Positions 23,903 through 32,497 of a stretch of DNA of 38,573 nucleotides are shown here, in pieces. The DNA is taken from the NCBI GenBank assembly GCA_003149565.1, contig QCWH01000010.1:50913-89485 (forward strand), written 5' to 3'. This DNA comes from Marivita sp. XM-24bin2. GTDB taxonomy: Bacteria; Pseudomonadota; Alphaproteobacteria; Rhodobacterales; Rhodobacteraceae. The position numbers were made by a program, and so were the translations under genes. The first letter of the stretch is position 1. Each line of letters begins with the position of its first letter. Under the pieces are notes generated by a model. The model made no database searches. It was not told the DNA's origin and saw only the letters and a program-made list of their open reading frames with translations.

Positions 23903-25270
23903 ATGGCGAAATCCTCAGCATCCTTTGTCTGCCAATCCTGCGGCAATAGCACGACCAAATGGTCCGGCCGTTGCGATGCCTGCGGCGAATGGAACTCCAT
24001 CGTAGAGGAGGTGCCTCTTGCCGCAGGACCCGCAGCCAAGACGCTCGGCGCGTCAAAGGGGCGGTCCCTGCCGTTGAGCGATCTTTCGGGCCATGAGGCC
24101 CCCCCGCCCCGCACCACATCGAAACTGGACGAATTGGATCGCGTGCTTGGCGGCGGGCTTGTCCCCGCCTCCGCACTTCTGGTCGGTGGCGATCCGGGCA
24201 TCGGAAAATCGACCCTTCTCCTGCAGGCCGCCGCCGCCTTCGCTCAAGCCGGCCTCAAGGTGGTCTACATCTCGGGCGAAGAGGCCAGCGCCCAAGTACG
24301 GATGCGCGCCGCCCGTCTGGGACTGCGCAACGCGCCAGTAAAGCTCGCGACCGAAACCAACCTGCGCGACATCCTGACGACGCTGGAAAATGAAAAACCC
24401 GATCTGGCGATCATCGACTCGATCCAGACCATGTGGGCCGACAACGTCGCCTCTGCCCCTGGCAGCGTGGCTCAGGTGCGCGCCTCGGCACACGAGCTGA
24501 CCAGCTTTGCCAAACGGCGAGGCACCTCGGTGATCATGGTGGGCCATGTCACCAAGGACGGCCAGATCGCAGGCCCCCGCGTGGTCGAACACATGGTCGA
24601 CACGGTGCTCTATTTCGAGGGCGAACGCGGCCATCAATTCCGCATCCTGCGCGCAGTCAAGAACCGCTTTGGTCCAGCGGATGAAATCGGCGTCTTCGAA
24701 ATGACCGGTGGCGGTCTGGCCGAGGTTGCGAATCCCTCGGCTCTGTTTCTCAGCGAACGCGGTGATCCATCGCCCGGCTCGGCCGTGTTCGCCGGGATCG
24801 AGGGGACCCGACCGGTTCTGGTGGAATTCCAGGCGCTTGTGGCCCCCACGCCACACAGCCAGCCACGCCGCTCGGTTGTGGGATGGGATGGCGGACGCCT
24901 TGCCATGATCCTTGCCGTACTCGAAGCGCGCTGCGGCATCCCCTTTGCGGGGCTGGATGTCTATCTCAACGTGGCCGGTGGCATGAAGGTCAGCGAACCA
25001 GCAGCGGATCTGGCGGTCGCGGCGGCCATCCTGTCAGCCCGCGAAGATGTGGCCCTGCCGCCAGAAACCGTGGTTTTCGGGGAAATCAGCCTGTCCGGCG
25101 CGCTGCGGCCCGTAGGTCAAACCGAAAATCGGTTGAAAGAAGCACAAAAACTTGGTTTTACCGCCGCGATAGTGCCAAAGGGCGGAACATCGGTTCCCCG
25201 CGAAGGGATCGCAGCAACCGAAATTGATGCTCTGGCGAGTTTTGTTGGTGATGTGTTCGGCGCCGGTTAG
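23903..25270 (+). CDS. radA: DNA repair protein RadA
   Basis: RadA is a RecA-related helicase that promotes branch migration in recombinational repair. The 455-residue protein has an N-terminal zinc finger (Cys10, Cys13, Cys24, Cys27), Walker A GGDPGIGKST, the RadA-specific KNRFG motif, and a C-terminal Lon-like domain. The ATG at 23903 (MAKSSASFVCQSC) is the standard start. The gene precedes cvpA by 32 bp. Confidence 0.97.
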   Translation: MAKSSASFVCQSCGNSTTKWSGRCDACGEWNSIVEEVPLAAGPAAKTLGASKGRSLPLSDLSGHEAPPPRTTSKLDELDRVLGGGLVPASALLVGGDPGIGKSTLLLQAAAAFAQAGLKVVYISGEEASAQVRMRAARLGLRNAPVKLATETNLRDILTTLENEKPDLAIIDSIQTMWADNVASAPGSVAQVRASAHELTSFAKRRGTSVIMVGHVTKDGQIAGPRVVEHMVDTVLYFEGERGHQFRILRAVKNRFGPADEIGVFEMTGGGLAEVANPSALFLSERGDPSPGSAVFAGIEGTRPVLVEFQALVAPTPHSQPRRSVVGWDGGRLAMILAVLEARCGIPFAGLDVYLNVAGGMKVSEPAADLAVAAAILSAREDVALPPETVVFGEISLSGALRPVGQTENRLKEAQKLGFTAAIVPKGGTSVPREGIAATEIDALASFVGDVFGAG

Positions 25271-25302
25271 CGCCATCCGTATAAAAAGAAGGGCAAGGAC
25301 CG

Positions 25303-25875
25303 ATGGAAGGGTTCACCATTATTGACGGCGTTGTGGCCGTCGTCATCGTTCTGTCTGCGCTTCTTGCCTATTCCCGCGGCATCGTCCGCGAAGCGATGGC
25401 CATCCTTGGCTGGATTGCAGCAGCCATCCTTGGCTTCATGTTCGGCCCGCAATTACGCCCCTTGATGACGGAGATCCCCGTCATTGGTGAATTCATGAGC
25501 GGCAGTTGCGAATTGAGCGTGATCGGCGGGTTCGCTGCAGTGTTCACCGTTGCGCTGGTGATCATGTCGTTCTTCACCCCGCTCTTCTCGACAATCGTGC
25601 AACGCTCGGCGCTCGGCGGCGTGGATCAGGCGCTTGGGTTTCTTTTTGGTGTGGCGCGCGGTGTTCTCCTCGTTGCAGTGGCTTTCTTTGTGTATCAGGT
25701 CGTGGTCACCTCGCAGGACATCGCCATGATCGACGACAGCCGCTCTGCCGTGGTCTTCAGCCGCTTCACCGGCCAGATCGAAGAACAGAACCCGGAACAG
25801 GCGCTCGGCTGGATCACCGCGCAATACGAAGCACTGGTCAGCGTTTGTGATGCGCCCGACGAAAGCGGAACCTGA
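25303..25875 (+). CDS. cvpA: CvpA family membrane protein
   Basis: This 190-residue protein has four hydrophobic segments and the CvpA signature FTIIDGVVAVVIVLSALLAY followed by SRGIVREAMAILGW. CvpA is needed for colicin V production in E. coli and is linked to envelope homeostasis. It usually precedes purF. Here its TGA abuts the stop of the convergent regulator gene as TGATCA, and purF lies 1.7 kb away. Confidence 0.93.
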   Translation: MEGFTIIDGVVAVVIVLSALLAYSRGIVREAMAILGWIAAAILGFMFGPQLRPLMTEIPVIGEFMSGSCELSVIGGFAAVFTVALVIMSFFTPLFSTIVQRSALGGVDQALGFLFGVARGVLLVAVAFFVYQVVVTSQDIAMIDDSRSAVVFSRFTGQIEEQNPEQALGWITAQYEALVSVCDAPDESGT

Positions 25876-27060
25876 TCAGGGCAAAAACGTATCAATTTCC
25901 TGCATCAGCACTTCGAAAGCCGGATCTCGTGGTGAAATGAGATGATTGGCTGTGTCCAATTGCAAAAGCTGCGCGTTCGGTAACGTGGCTGCAATCAATT
26001 GTCCCTGGCTGAAGGGATGGATGCTGTCGCGTAATGAATGCGCAACTAGCGTCGGCGCAGACACATCTTTCAGCACGTCAAGCTCATCATAACGAGAGCA
26101 GCACTCGCGGATTTCAATTGCGCGCTCAGCTGTGGCCGACGCGGTTTGTAGTTCGAGGATTTCTGACAATTCACTCTCACTCGCACTTGGCATGAACAAA
26201 GTCCCAAGCGATCTGAGGTAGCCGCTGTCGGGCTGGCCCCACCCGTTGCGGATCATTAGACCAAGCGCCTCAGTCAGGGTCGAACCGCTTCCGACATCGC
26301 GGACACGCGTGCCCTGGATGAACGCACCGATTGTCACAATCCGATCAATACGGTCCGGGTATCGCGCGGCAAAATGAAATGCGACGGCACCGCTTTGCGA
26401 GGATGCAAGTAGCGAAAACCGGTCGAGACCAGCCGCGTCCACCACCGCCTTCATATCTGCGACACCGTTCTCTACCGAAATCTCGCCACAATCGCGTCCG
26501 GACAATCCCGTACCCCGCGGATCATAGCGCACGAGCCTGTGCCTGGCGCTGAGCCGACGAATCCATGGTCCCCAGATCGTGCTGGTGAGATCTCTCTCCA
26601 GGTGGGTCAACCAGTGCCCGGCCCGAACCAAAGGCGGGCCATCGCCGATATCGGACCATGCAAGAACCACTCCATCATGTGACGAAATCATTCTTACAGT
26701 CTGTTTCAGCGGAACCCGGTCCAACGTTTCCGCCCCGCTGGACGCGTCGTCGAGTCGTCGCACCGCAACGGCGAGCCGAATGCCGCAGCGTGGTACCGTT
26801 TGAATGATCTCCTGCCTTTGGCCCGTATCGCCTACAGCCGAACGCGCGGCGCTGATCCGTGCTGCAATCGTCGCATCCGAAACATGTCTGCCTTTCCAGA
26901 CAAACTCGACAAGGCGTTCATACGACACCAAGTCTCCGCCAGAGTCAGCAAGAAGATGCAACAATGCAAAGACTTGAGGCTCGACATGGATCTCTTCTGA
27001 ATCCCGCATCAAGCTATGCGTATCGACGTTGATCACAGATGAGGCAAAGGCATATCTCAT
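25876..27060 (-). CDS. Winged-helix regulator fused to an alpha/beta hydrolase domain
   Basis: The protein has 394 residues. Residues 1-100 are an OmpR/PhoB-type winged helix (VEPQVFALLHLLADSGGDLVSYERL, with ARISAARSAVGD as recognition helix). Residues 120-394 are an alpha/beta hydrolase with a full catalytic set: Ser223 in SSQSGA, Asp345 in HSLRDSIHP, and His373 in ANHL. No receiver domain or membrane segment is seen. It may be a one-component regulator whose hydrolase part binds or cleaves a small molecule. The ATG at 27060 is chosen because the sequence upstream, open to 27405, is not protein-like and holds a divergent gene. It interrupts the usual cvpA-purF adjacency, which suggests insertion. 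Confidence 0.82.
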   Translation of the reverse strand: MRYAFASSVINVDTHSLMRDSEEIHVEPQVFALLHLLADSGGDLVSYERLVEFVWKGRHVSDATIAARISAARSAVGDTGQRQEIIQTVPRCGIRLAVAVRRLDDASSGAETLDRVPLKQTVRMISSHDGVVLAWSDIGDGPPLVRAGHWLTHLERDLTSTIWGPWIRRLSARHRLVRYDPRGTGLSGRDCGEISVENGVADMKAVVDAAGLDRFSLLASSQSGAVAFHFAARYPDRIDRIVTIGAFIQGTRVRDVGSGSTLTEALGLMIRNGWGQPDSGYLRSLGTLFMPSASESELSEILELQTASATAERAIEIRECCSRYDELDVLKDVSAPTLVAHSLRDSIHPFSQGQLIAATLPNAQLLQLDTANHLISPRDPAFEVLMQEIDTFLP

Positions 27061-27095
27061 GACCTCATGCTGCGACTCCCGGTCTGGTTTCTCAA

Positions 27096-27112
27096 GATAT
27101 TTTGGAAATATC
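27096..27112. promoter_or_regulatory. Inverted repeat in the divergent promoter region
   Basis: GATATTT-TGG-AAATATC is a perfect 7-bp inverted repeat, 36 bp upstream of the regulator start and about 100 bp from the divergent small gene. It is a candidate operator for the regulator. A second dyad, TGACGTCA, lies at 27186-27193. Confidence 0.4.
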
Positions 27113-27213
27113 ACGGGGATCTTTGACAGATCACAAGCCCTTCTAAAGGCCTCCTTCAAGCGCACTGACCTCAACCAAGGCAGAATGACGTCACTGTAAG
27201 CAAGGAGGCAAAG

Positions 27214-27384
27214 ATGACCGACTCTGACAAAATCCGTTACCGCCCAGACGGTTCGATCGATACTGGGTTTTACATGGCGCAAGGTCGCGCATTGCGCAGC
27301 GGCAAAGTTCATGAACTGCTGGGTCGAACACCGAAAGACAACCGCCGTGCACCCAAACTGCTCCCTGTGCCGTTGTTCGGATGA
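27214..27384 (+). CDS. Small conserved-looking protein, 56 residues
   Basis: An AAGGAGG ribosome site (27202-27208) is followed by ATG at 27214 and 56 codons. The protein begins MTDSDKIRYRPDGSIDTGFY and continues MAQGRALRSGKVHELLGRTP, with a basic, proline-containing end. It has no membrane segment or signal peptide. It is divergent from the winged-helix/hydrolase gene with a 153-bp gap and is probably its regulatory target or partner. I do not recognise a named family. Confidence 0.72.
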   Translation: MTDSDKIRYRPDGSIDTGFYMAQGRALRSGKVHELLGRTPKDNRRAPKLLPVPLFG

Positions 27385-27558
27385 GCCAGGCACCTGCCTC
27401 GGCACGCCACCTTCCGAGGAGGTACAGAGTGCCGGGGTATCACTGATCTGAACACAGGCTGATCACAATAAAATCAAATTCAGCATCCTGACGTGACACG
27501 ACTGTGGCAACCCCCTATGAGGGGGTATCCTCTGCTGCCACGGATTCGGAGTACCGAT

Positions 27559-29031
27559 TTGTCCGACACCCAGATGCCCCCCGCCCATCCATTCGACGAC
27601 GACAAACTCAAGGAAGAATGCGGAATTTTCGGCGTTGTCGGCGTGACCGACGCGGCGAACTTCGTCGCCCTTGGTTTGCATGCCCTGCAACATCGCGGGC
27701 AAGAAGCGGGTGGAATTGTCAGCCACCATCCCGAGCACGGCTTCAACAGTGCTCGCCGCTTCGGCTATGTGCGCGATAATTTCACCAGCCAGAAGCTGAT
27801 GGAGACCCTGCCCGGCGAACTGGCTATCGGCCACGTACGTTATTCTACCGCCGGATCGAAAGGCCAGACCCAGATCCGGGATGTGCAGCCGTTCTTCGGC
27901 GAATTTTCCATGGGCGGCGCGGCGATTGCCCATAACGGCAACATCACCAATGCCGAAGCGCTGCGCCGCGAGTTGATCGACCGCGGCTCGATCTTCCAGT
28001 CTTCCTCGGACAGCGAATGCATCATCCACCTTATGGCACGCTCGCTCCAGCGCAACATCCCTGAACGCATGGAAGACGCGCTGCGCCGCGTTGAAGGCGC
28101 GTTCTCGGTTGTGGCGATGACCCGAACCAAGCTGATCGGCGTCCGCGATCCTCTGGGTGTGCGTCCGCTGGTGCTGGGCAAAATCGGCGATGGCTGGGCG
28201 CTCAGCTCGGAAACCTGCGCGCTCGACATCATTGGCGCCGACTACGTCCGCGAAATCGAACCGGGTGAAATGGTGGTGATTACCGCTGAAAAAGGCGTCG
28301 AATCCATCCGCCCATTCCGGCCGCAGCGCTCGCGCTTCTGCATCTTTGAGCATGTCTATTTTTCGCGCCCCGACAGCATAATTGGCGACCGCTCGGTCTA
28401 CGAGACCCGCCGTCAAATCGGCGTGGAGCTGGCGCGGGAAACCCCCGTCGATGCTGATCTCGTCTGCCCCGTGCCTGACAGCGGCACCCCGGCCGCTATC
28501 GGCTATGCCCACGAGAGCGGCATTCCCTATGGCATGGGAATCATCCGCAATCAGTATATGGGTCGCACCTTCATCGAGCCGACCGAACAGATCCGCAACA
28601 TGGGGGTCCGCCTCAAGCTCAACGTCAACCGCGCGCTCATCAAGGGCAAGCGGGTGATCCTTGTAGATGACAGCGTGGTGCGCGGTACCACCAGCCGCAA
28701 GATCAAGGAAATGATCCTCGACGCAGGTGCCGCCGAGGTGCATTTCCGCATTGCCTCTCCCCCCACAGCATGGCCCTGCTTCTACGGTGTGGACACACCG
28801 CAGCGCGAAAAGCTGCTGGCGGCGACCATGTCCGAAGACGAGATGCGCGACCATCTCGGCGTGGACAGTCTGAAATTCATCTCACTCGACGGTCTTTACC
28901 GTGCCGTCGGCGAAGCGTCGGGCCGTGATCCAAAGTCACCACAATATTGCGACGCCTGTTTCTCCGGTGAATACCCCGTTGAGCCATCTGACATGCTGGA
29001 GAAAGGCTTCCAGATGAAGGCTGCCGAGTAA
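27559..29031 (+). CDS. purF: Amidophosphoribosyltransferase PurF
   Basis: PurF makes phosphoribosylamine from PRPP and glutamine, the first committed step of purine synthesis. The glutaminase nucleophile is Cys21 (EECGIFGVVG), preceded by a short propeptide, and the PRPP site is VILVDDSVVRGTTSRK. The start is uncertain. A TTG at 27559 has GGAG 7 bp upstream (27548-27551) and is preferred. An ATG at 27574 lacks a ribosome site, and a GTG at 27493 adds 22 unlikely residues. The protein has 490 residues with the TTG start. Confidence 0.94.
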   Translation: MSDTQMPPAHPFDDDKLKEECGIFGVVGVTDAANFVALGLHALQHRGQEAGGIVSHHPEHGFNSARRFGYVRDNFTSQKLMETLPGELAIGHVRYSTAGSKGQTQIRDVQPFFGEFSMGGAAIAHNGNITNAEALRRELIDRGSIFQSSSDSECIIHLMARSLQRNIPERMEDALRRVEGAFSVVAMTRTKLIGVRDPLGVRPLVLGKIGDGWALSSETCALDIIGADYVREIEPGEMVVITAEKGVESIRPFRPQRSRFCIFEHVYFSRPDSIIGDRSVYETRRQIGVELARETPVDADLVCPVPDSGTPAAIGYAHESGIPYGMGIIRNQYMGRTFIEPTEQIRNMGVRLKLNVNRALIKGKRVILVDDSVVRGTTSRKIKEMILDAGAAEVHFRIASPPTAWPCFYGVDTPQREKLLAATMSEDEMRDHLGVDSLKFISLDGLYRAVGEASGRDPKSPQYCDACFSGEYPVEPSDMLEKGFQMKAAE

Positions 29032-29126
29032 CGCTCGGCAAGCTTTCGCGCAGGTCCCAAACGCCCCCTGTTCTTTGCCTGAAATCCCGCCCATGTGGCG
29101 GATGAGCAAAAAACAGGGTCCGACTC

Positions 29127-29393
29127 ATGACACAAGACAGCACCCCTCCGCAGGTCGCCCAGCAAGCGACCGAAACCACAGATGATCTCGGTGGCGCGGT
29201 GACGCTTCTGGGAACGTTTGGCCCCCAGACTGCCCCGCAGGCACTGCTCAAACTGCGTGGCGGCAAGACATCCATCGTATCGCGCGGCGACCGAGTGAAC
29301 GGTCAGACCGTCGTGGCCATCGAAAAAGGTCGCATGGCGCTGGCACGTAACGGCACCACTCACTGGCTTGAGATGCCTGCGCCCAACTCCTGA
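29127..29393 (+). CDS. Small soluble protein, unknown function
   Basis: The 88-residue protein has a disordered N-terminal third and a compact core GTFGPQTAPQALLKLRGGKT, then VSRGDRVNGQTVVAIEKGRMAL. This pattern recalls the small beta domain of PilP/GspC-like secretion proteins, but no membrane anchor is present. It lies 95 bp after purF on the same strand. Repeat copy B starts directly after its stop codon. Confidence 0.7.
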   Translation: MTQDSTPPQVAQQATETTDDLGGAVTLLGTFGPQTAPQALLKLRGGKTSIVSRGDRVNGQTVVAIEKGRMALARNGTTHWLEMPAPNS

Positions 29394-29454
29394 TCTTCTC
29401 TGGTTGAAAAATACTTCGGGGGAGTCGCGCTTGCGCGACGGGGGCAGCGCCCCC
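29394..29454 (-). repeat. Intergenic repeat element, copy B
   Basis: The reverse complement matches copy A (3189-3249) except for a few positions: tail CTTCTCTGGTTGAAAAATAC, TTCGGGGGA, hairpin GTCGCGC-TT-GCGCGAC, and GGGGGC-AGC-GCCCCC. The two copies are 26 kb apart in opposite orientation. It begins at the base after the stop of the 88-residue protein gene. Confidence 0.85.
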
Positions 29455-29468
29455 AAAGCCCGTCATAG

Positions 29469-29504
29469 AAAAGCCCCCGTCGATCGCTCGACGGGGGCTT
29501 TTTT
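29469..29504. terminator. Bidirectional terminator before bioY
   Basis: AAGCCCCCGTCGA (29471-29483), loop TCGC, TCGACGGGGGCTT (29488-29500), with A-rich and T-rich flanks. The 13-bp stem lies between the convergent 88-residue gene and bioY and can end both transcripts. Confidence 0.92.
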
Positions 29505-29522
29505 ACCGTTTGGTAAAATCAA

Positions 29523-30113
29523 TCAGGCGCGGCGACCCGCCAGCGCTTTCCACGCACCGGTTACAATCAAAGCCGCGATCACGGCCTTGACCGCATCGCC
29601 GATCAGGAAAGGCGCGATGAAGTAGGTCCAGTAGTACCCGATCTCCTGTCCGACCCAGCCCGCTTCAACACCGGTTGCCGAAGCAACAGCCATCGGCCAT
29701 GCGATACCCGGAATATAAAGCAGGGCCGCCAGTACCAGCGTCACCAGCGATGTCGAAACGACGCCTTTGGCAATACCGCGATCGGCTGCGAGACCGGCAA
29801 GGCCGGCCATCAGGACAAAGCCCAAAAGGAACCCTGCGGTCGGACCGGCGAAGGCAAGTGCGTTCATGCCGTTGGCAAACACCGGCAGGCCCATCGCGCC
29901 ATAGCCCAGATAAGTGATCAGCGTCGCCGTTCCGAGGCGTGCGCCAAAGCTCAGGCCCACGATCAGGACCGCCAGCGTCTGCAGCGTCATCGGAACCGGA
30001 AAGAAGGGCACGGACACCTGAGTTGCAGCCGCAATGAACGCGGCCCCACCCAGAGCGAGCAGTACCTGACGGAATAATGTGGTTTTGCCCAAGGCGGCTT
30101 GCGTCAATGTCAT
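29523..30113 (-). CDS. bioY: Biotin transporter BioY
   Basis: BioY is the substrate-binding S component of the biotin ECF transporter in the inner membrane. The 196-residue protein has about six hydrophobic segments and the family stretches VPFFPVPMTLQTLAVLIVG and GPTAGFLLGFV. BioM and BioN are not adjacent, so it acts alone or with components elsewhere. The ATG at 30113 begins MTLTQAALG. A 12-bp palindrome lies upstream, but no BioR-type TTATNNATAA site was seen. Confidence 0.93.
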   Translation of the reverse strand: MTLTQAALGKTTLFRQVLLALGGAAFIAAATQVSVPFFPVPMTLQTLAVLIVGLSFGARLGTATLITYLGYGAMGLPVFANGMNALAFAGPTAGFLLGFVLMAGLAGLAADRGIAKGVVSTSLVTLVLAALLYIPGIAWPMAVASATGVEAGWVGQEIGYYWTYFIAPFLIGDAVKAVIAALIVTGAWKALAGRRA

Positions 30114-30154
30114 GGCGAATGTCCCTCATTTGGCTTTGTGTTGCCCTGTTAATT

Positions 30155-30166
30155 CTGCAATTGCAG
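30155..30166. promoter_or_regulatory. 12-bp palindrome between bioY and the SDR gene
   Basis: CTGCAATTGCAG is a perfect palindrome, 41 bp upstream of bioY and 59 bp upstream of the divergent SDR gene. It could be an operator for either gene. It does not match a binding site known to me. Confidence 0.3.
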
Positions 30167-30224
30167 CATTGAGTCAAGCACTGCCCTCTTGCGGGCGGAG
30201 CGGCAAAAAGGCATGTGACAGGAC

Positions 30225-30881
30225 ATGACGGACACATCTCGCCCCCTCGCGCTGATCACCGGCGCCTCCCGCGGTCTTGGCTTTGCATTGTCAGAGGCAT
30301 TGGCCGAAACCCATCATATCATCGCCGTCGCGCGCACGGTGGGCGGACTTGAAGAGCTGGACGACCGCATCCAGTCGAAAGGCGGAAGCGCCACGCTGGC
30401 GCCGATGGACATCACCAAAGCGGACGCGATGGCACAGCTTTGCCGGTCGGTGCATGACCGTTGGGGACAGATTTCGCTCTGGGTGCACACGGCGGTGCAT
30501 GCGGGACCGCTGTCACCGGTGGATCACCTCGATGCCAAGGACTGGAAAAAGTCGGTCGCAATAAATCTCGATGCGATGTCGCATCTGGTTCCTTATATCT
30601 CACCGCTGCTGAAGCAGGACGGCACCGCCGTCTTCTTTGACGATCCGCATGGTGGTGAAAAGTTCTTTGGTCACTACGGAACCACAAAATCCGCGCAGAT
30701 CAGTCTTGCCCGGTCCTGGCAAGCGGAAACCGAGTCGATTGGGCCGAAGGTGAAGGTCGTGTCGCCAAGACCAATGGCAACCCATGTCCGCGCGCGCTTC
30801 TTCCCCGGTGAGGACCGCAGCGCCCTGGCACTGCCCGCCGACGAAGCGGCGCGGCTTTTGCCTGAGATCCTCTCAGCGTGA
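30225..30881 (+). CDS. Atypical short-chain dehydrogenase/reductase-like protein
   Basis: The 218-residue protein has the Rossmann nucleotide motif TGASRGLG (12-19), the active-site Asn114, and Tyr151/Lys155 (YGTTK). The catalytic serine expected about 13 residues before the tyrosine is missing (AVFFDDPHGG), and the NNAG motif is replaced by HTAVHAG. It may bind NAD(P) without being a normal oxidoreductase. The substrate is unknown. The gene is divergent from bioY and followed by a tandem hairpin element. Confidence 0.82.
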   Translation: MTDTSRPLALITGASRGLGFALSEALAETHHIIAVARTVGGLEELDDRIQSKGGSATLAPMDITKADAMAQLCRSVHDRWGQISLWVHTAVHAGPLSPVDHLDAKDWKKSVAINLDAMSHLVPYISPLLKQDGTAVFFDDPHGGEKFFGHYGTTKSAQISLARSWQAETESIGPKVKVVSPRPMATHVRARFFPGEDRSALALPADEAARLLPEILSA

Positions 30882-30890
30882 TCCGAGCCC

Positions 30891-30932
30891 GGATGCGTCA
30901 TCGCATCCATGATTTTGCGTCAACGCAAAATC
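30891..30932. repeat. Tandem hairpin element (TCAT and TCAA loops)
   Basis: Two adjacent perfect hairpins are seen: GGATGCG-TCAT-CGCATCC (30891-30908) and GATTTTGCG-TCAA-CGCAAAATC (30911-30932). They begin 10 bp after the SDR stop codon and precede surE by 78 bp. The layout matches 6945-6986: two hairpins in a row, tetraloops beginning with TC, the second loop TCAA, directly after a stop codon. Confidence 0.7.
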
Positions 30933-31010
30933 TCCGCGACCCCGAAACCCGGCGGACGCTTGCCGCAAGGCAGAGCTTGGCCTATTCAGAACCAAAGCAA
31001 GGCAGAGCAG

Positions 31011-31796
31011 ATGCGCATACTCATCACCAATGACGACGGGATCAACGCACCGGGCCTGAAGGTGCTCAGCGCTATCGCCCAGGACCTCGCAGGCTCCGAT
31101 GGCGAGGTCTGGACCGTGGCCCCGGCCTTTGAACAATCCGGTGTCGGGCATTGCATCAGCTACACGCATCCCATGATGGTCAGCGAAATGGGGCCTCGCC
31201 GCTTTGCCGCCGAGGGCAGCCCGGCGGATTGTGTGCTGGCCGGTCTGCACGATGTGATGCGCGACGCGCCACCCGACCTCGTGCTCTCAGGCGTAAATCG
31301 GGGCAATAACTCGGCGGAAAACGCGCTTTATTCCGGCACTCTGGGCGGCGCGATGGAGGCGGCACTTCAGGGCATCCCGGCCATTGCCCTGTCGCAATAT
31401 TACGGTCCCGACAACGTACACGCAGATGACCCGTTCGAAGCGGCCCGTGTACATGGCAGGGAAACGATCGAGCGGATTCTGACGCATGACCCGAAAGACC
31501 AGACCGGCTACCGTCTGTTTTACAATGTGAACTTCCCACCAGTCCCCGCCACCGCGGTGAAAGGCACCCGGATCACTCCACAAGGCATCCGGCAGGGCAC
31601 GCATTTCTCCGTCGAGCCACACAACTCACCCTCGGGGCGCCGGTTTCTCTGGATCAAGGGGGGTGATCAGCGGGCCCCCACTGACGCGGGAAGCGATGCA
31701 TACGAGAACCTCGCCGGGTTCATCAGCGTCACTCCAATGCGGGCCGATCTGACCGCCGCAGATCAGCTTGACGCCATGCGGGACGCCTTTGACTGA
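31011..31796 (+). CDS. surE: 5'-nucleotidase SurE
   Basis: SurE is a metal-dependent nucleoside monophosphatase linked to stationary-phase survival. The 261-residue protein has the metal site [13 protein letters not shown] (Asp8, Asp9) and the motif [19 protein letters not shown]. The ATG at 31011 is the family start, and upstream in-frame sequence overlaps the hairpin element. Its TGA shares one base with the pcm start, giving the conserved surE-pcm coupling. Confidence 0.97.
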   Translation: MRILITNDDGINAPGLKVLSAIAQDLAGSDGEVWTVAPAFEQSGVGHCISYTHPMMVSEMGPRRFAAEGSPADCVLAGLHDVMRDAPPDLVLSGVNRGNNSAENALYSGTLGGAMEAALQGIPAIALSQYYGPDNVHADDPFEAARVHGRETIERILTHDPKDQTGYRLFYNVNFPPVPATAVKGTRITPQGIRQGTHFSVEPHNSPSGRRFLWIKGGDQRAPTDAGSDAYENLAGFISVTPMRADLTAADQLDAMRDAFD

Positions 31797-32437
31797 TGGA
31801 TGAAGCGGAACGCAAGATGCAGTTCCTCTATGCGCTGCGCTCGCGCGGCGTGACAAATGCCGCCGTTCTGACCGCAATGGAACGGATCGACCGCGCCCCG
31901 TTCATTCGCGGTTATTTTGCAGAACGGGCGTATGAAGACATGCCCCTTCCCATCGCCTGCGGCCAGACCATCAGCCAGCCCTCAGTGGTGGGTCTGATGA
32001 CGCAGGCACTTGAGATCAGCCCAAGGGATACGGTGCTCGAAGTGGGCACCGGATCGGGCTACCAGGCCGCCATTCTGAGCGAACTTGCGCGGCGTGTTTA
32101 CACGGTGGATCGTCACTCCAGGCTGGTCCGCGAAGCGCGGGAAGTGTTCGACCAGTTGGCTCTACCCAACATCACCGCCTTCACCGCTGATGGCAGCTTC
32201 GGCCTGCCCGACCAGGCGCCGTTCGACCGCATCCTTGTGACCGCCGCCGCCGAGGACCCCCCCGGGCCACTCCTCGCGCAGCTCAAAGTTGGCGGAATCA
32301 TGGTGCTCCCGGTGGGTCAATCCGATGCGGTGCAACACCTGATCCGGGTGCGCCGCACCGAAACCGGGCTTGATTACGATGAATTGAGGCCCGTGCGCTT
32401 TGTTCCGCTGGTCGAAGGGGTGGCCCGCGACGGTTAA
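31796..32437 (+). CDS. pcm: Protein-L-isoaspartate O-methyltransferase
   Basis: This SAM-dependent enzyme repairs isoaspartyl residues in aged proteins. The 213-residue protein shows the substrate-side motif [11 protein letters not shown] and the SAM motif [13 protein letters not shown]. It is translationally coupled to surE (one-base overlap) and followed by an NlpD-like lipoprotein gene, the same order as in gammaproteobacteria. Confidence 0.96.
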   Translation: MDEAERKMQFLYALRSRGVTNAAVLTAMERIDRAPFIRGYFAERAYEDMPLPIACGQTISQPSVVGLMTQALEISPRDTVLEVGTGSGYQAAILSELARRVYTVDRHSRLVREAREVFDQLALPNITAFTADGSFGLPDQAPFDRILVTAAAEDPPGPLLAQLKVGGIMVLPVGQSDAVQHLIRVRRTETGLDYDELRPVRFVPLVEGVARDG

Positions 32438-32497
32438 ACCGGGCATACTGTGATGTATGACGACCGGGGCACAACCGGCGCATCTGAGGATATTGAT

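Noticed and set aside
27463-28854. Long - strand frame of 463 codons
   Set aside because: It is antisense to purF, whose + strand motifs are clear.
30114-30224. BioR operator upstream of bioY
   Set aside because: No TTATNNATAA-type site is present. Only an unrelated palindrome, CTGCAATTGCAG, was found.
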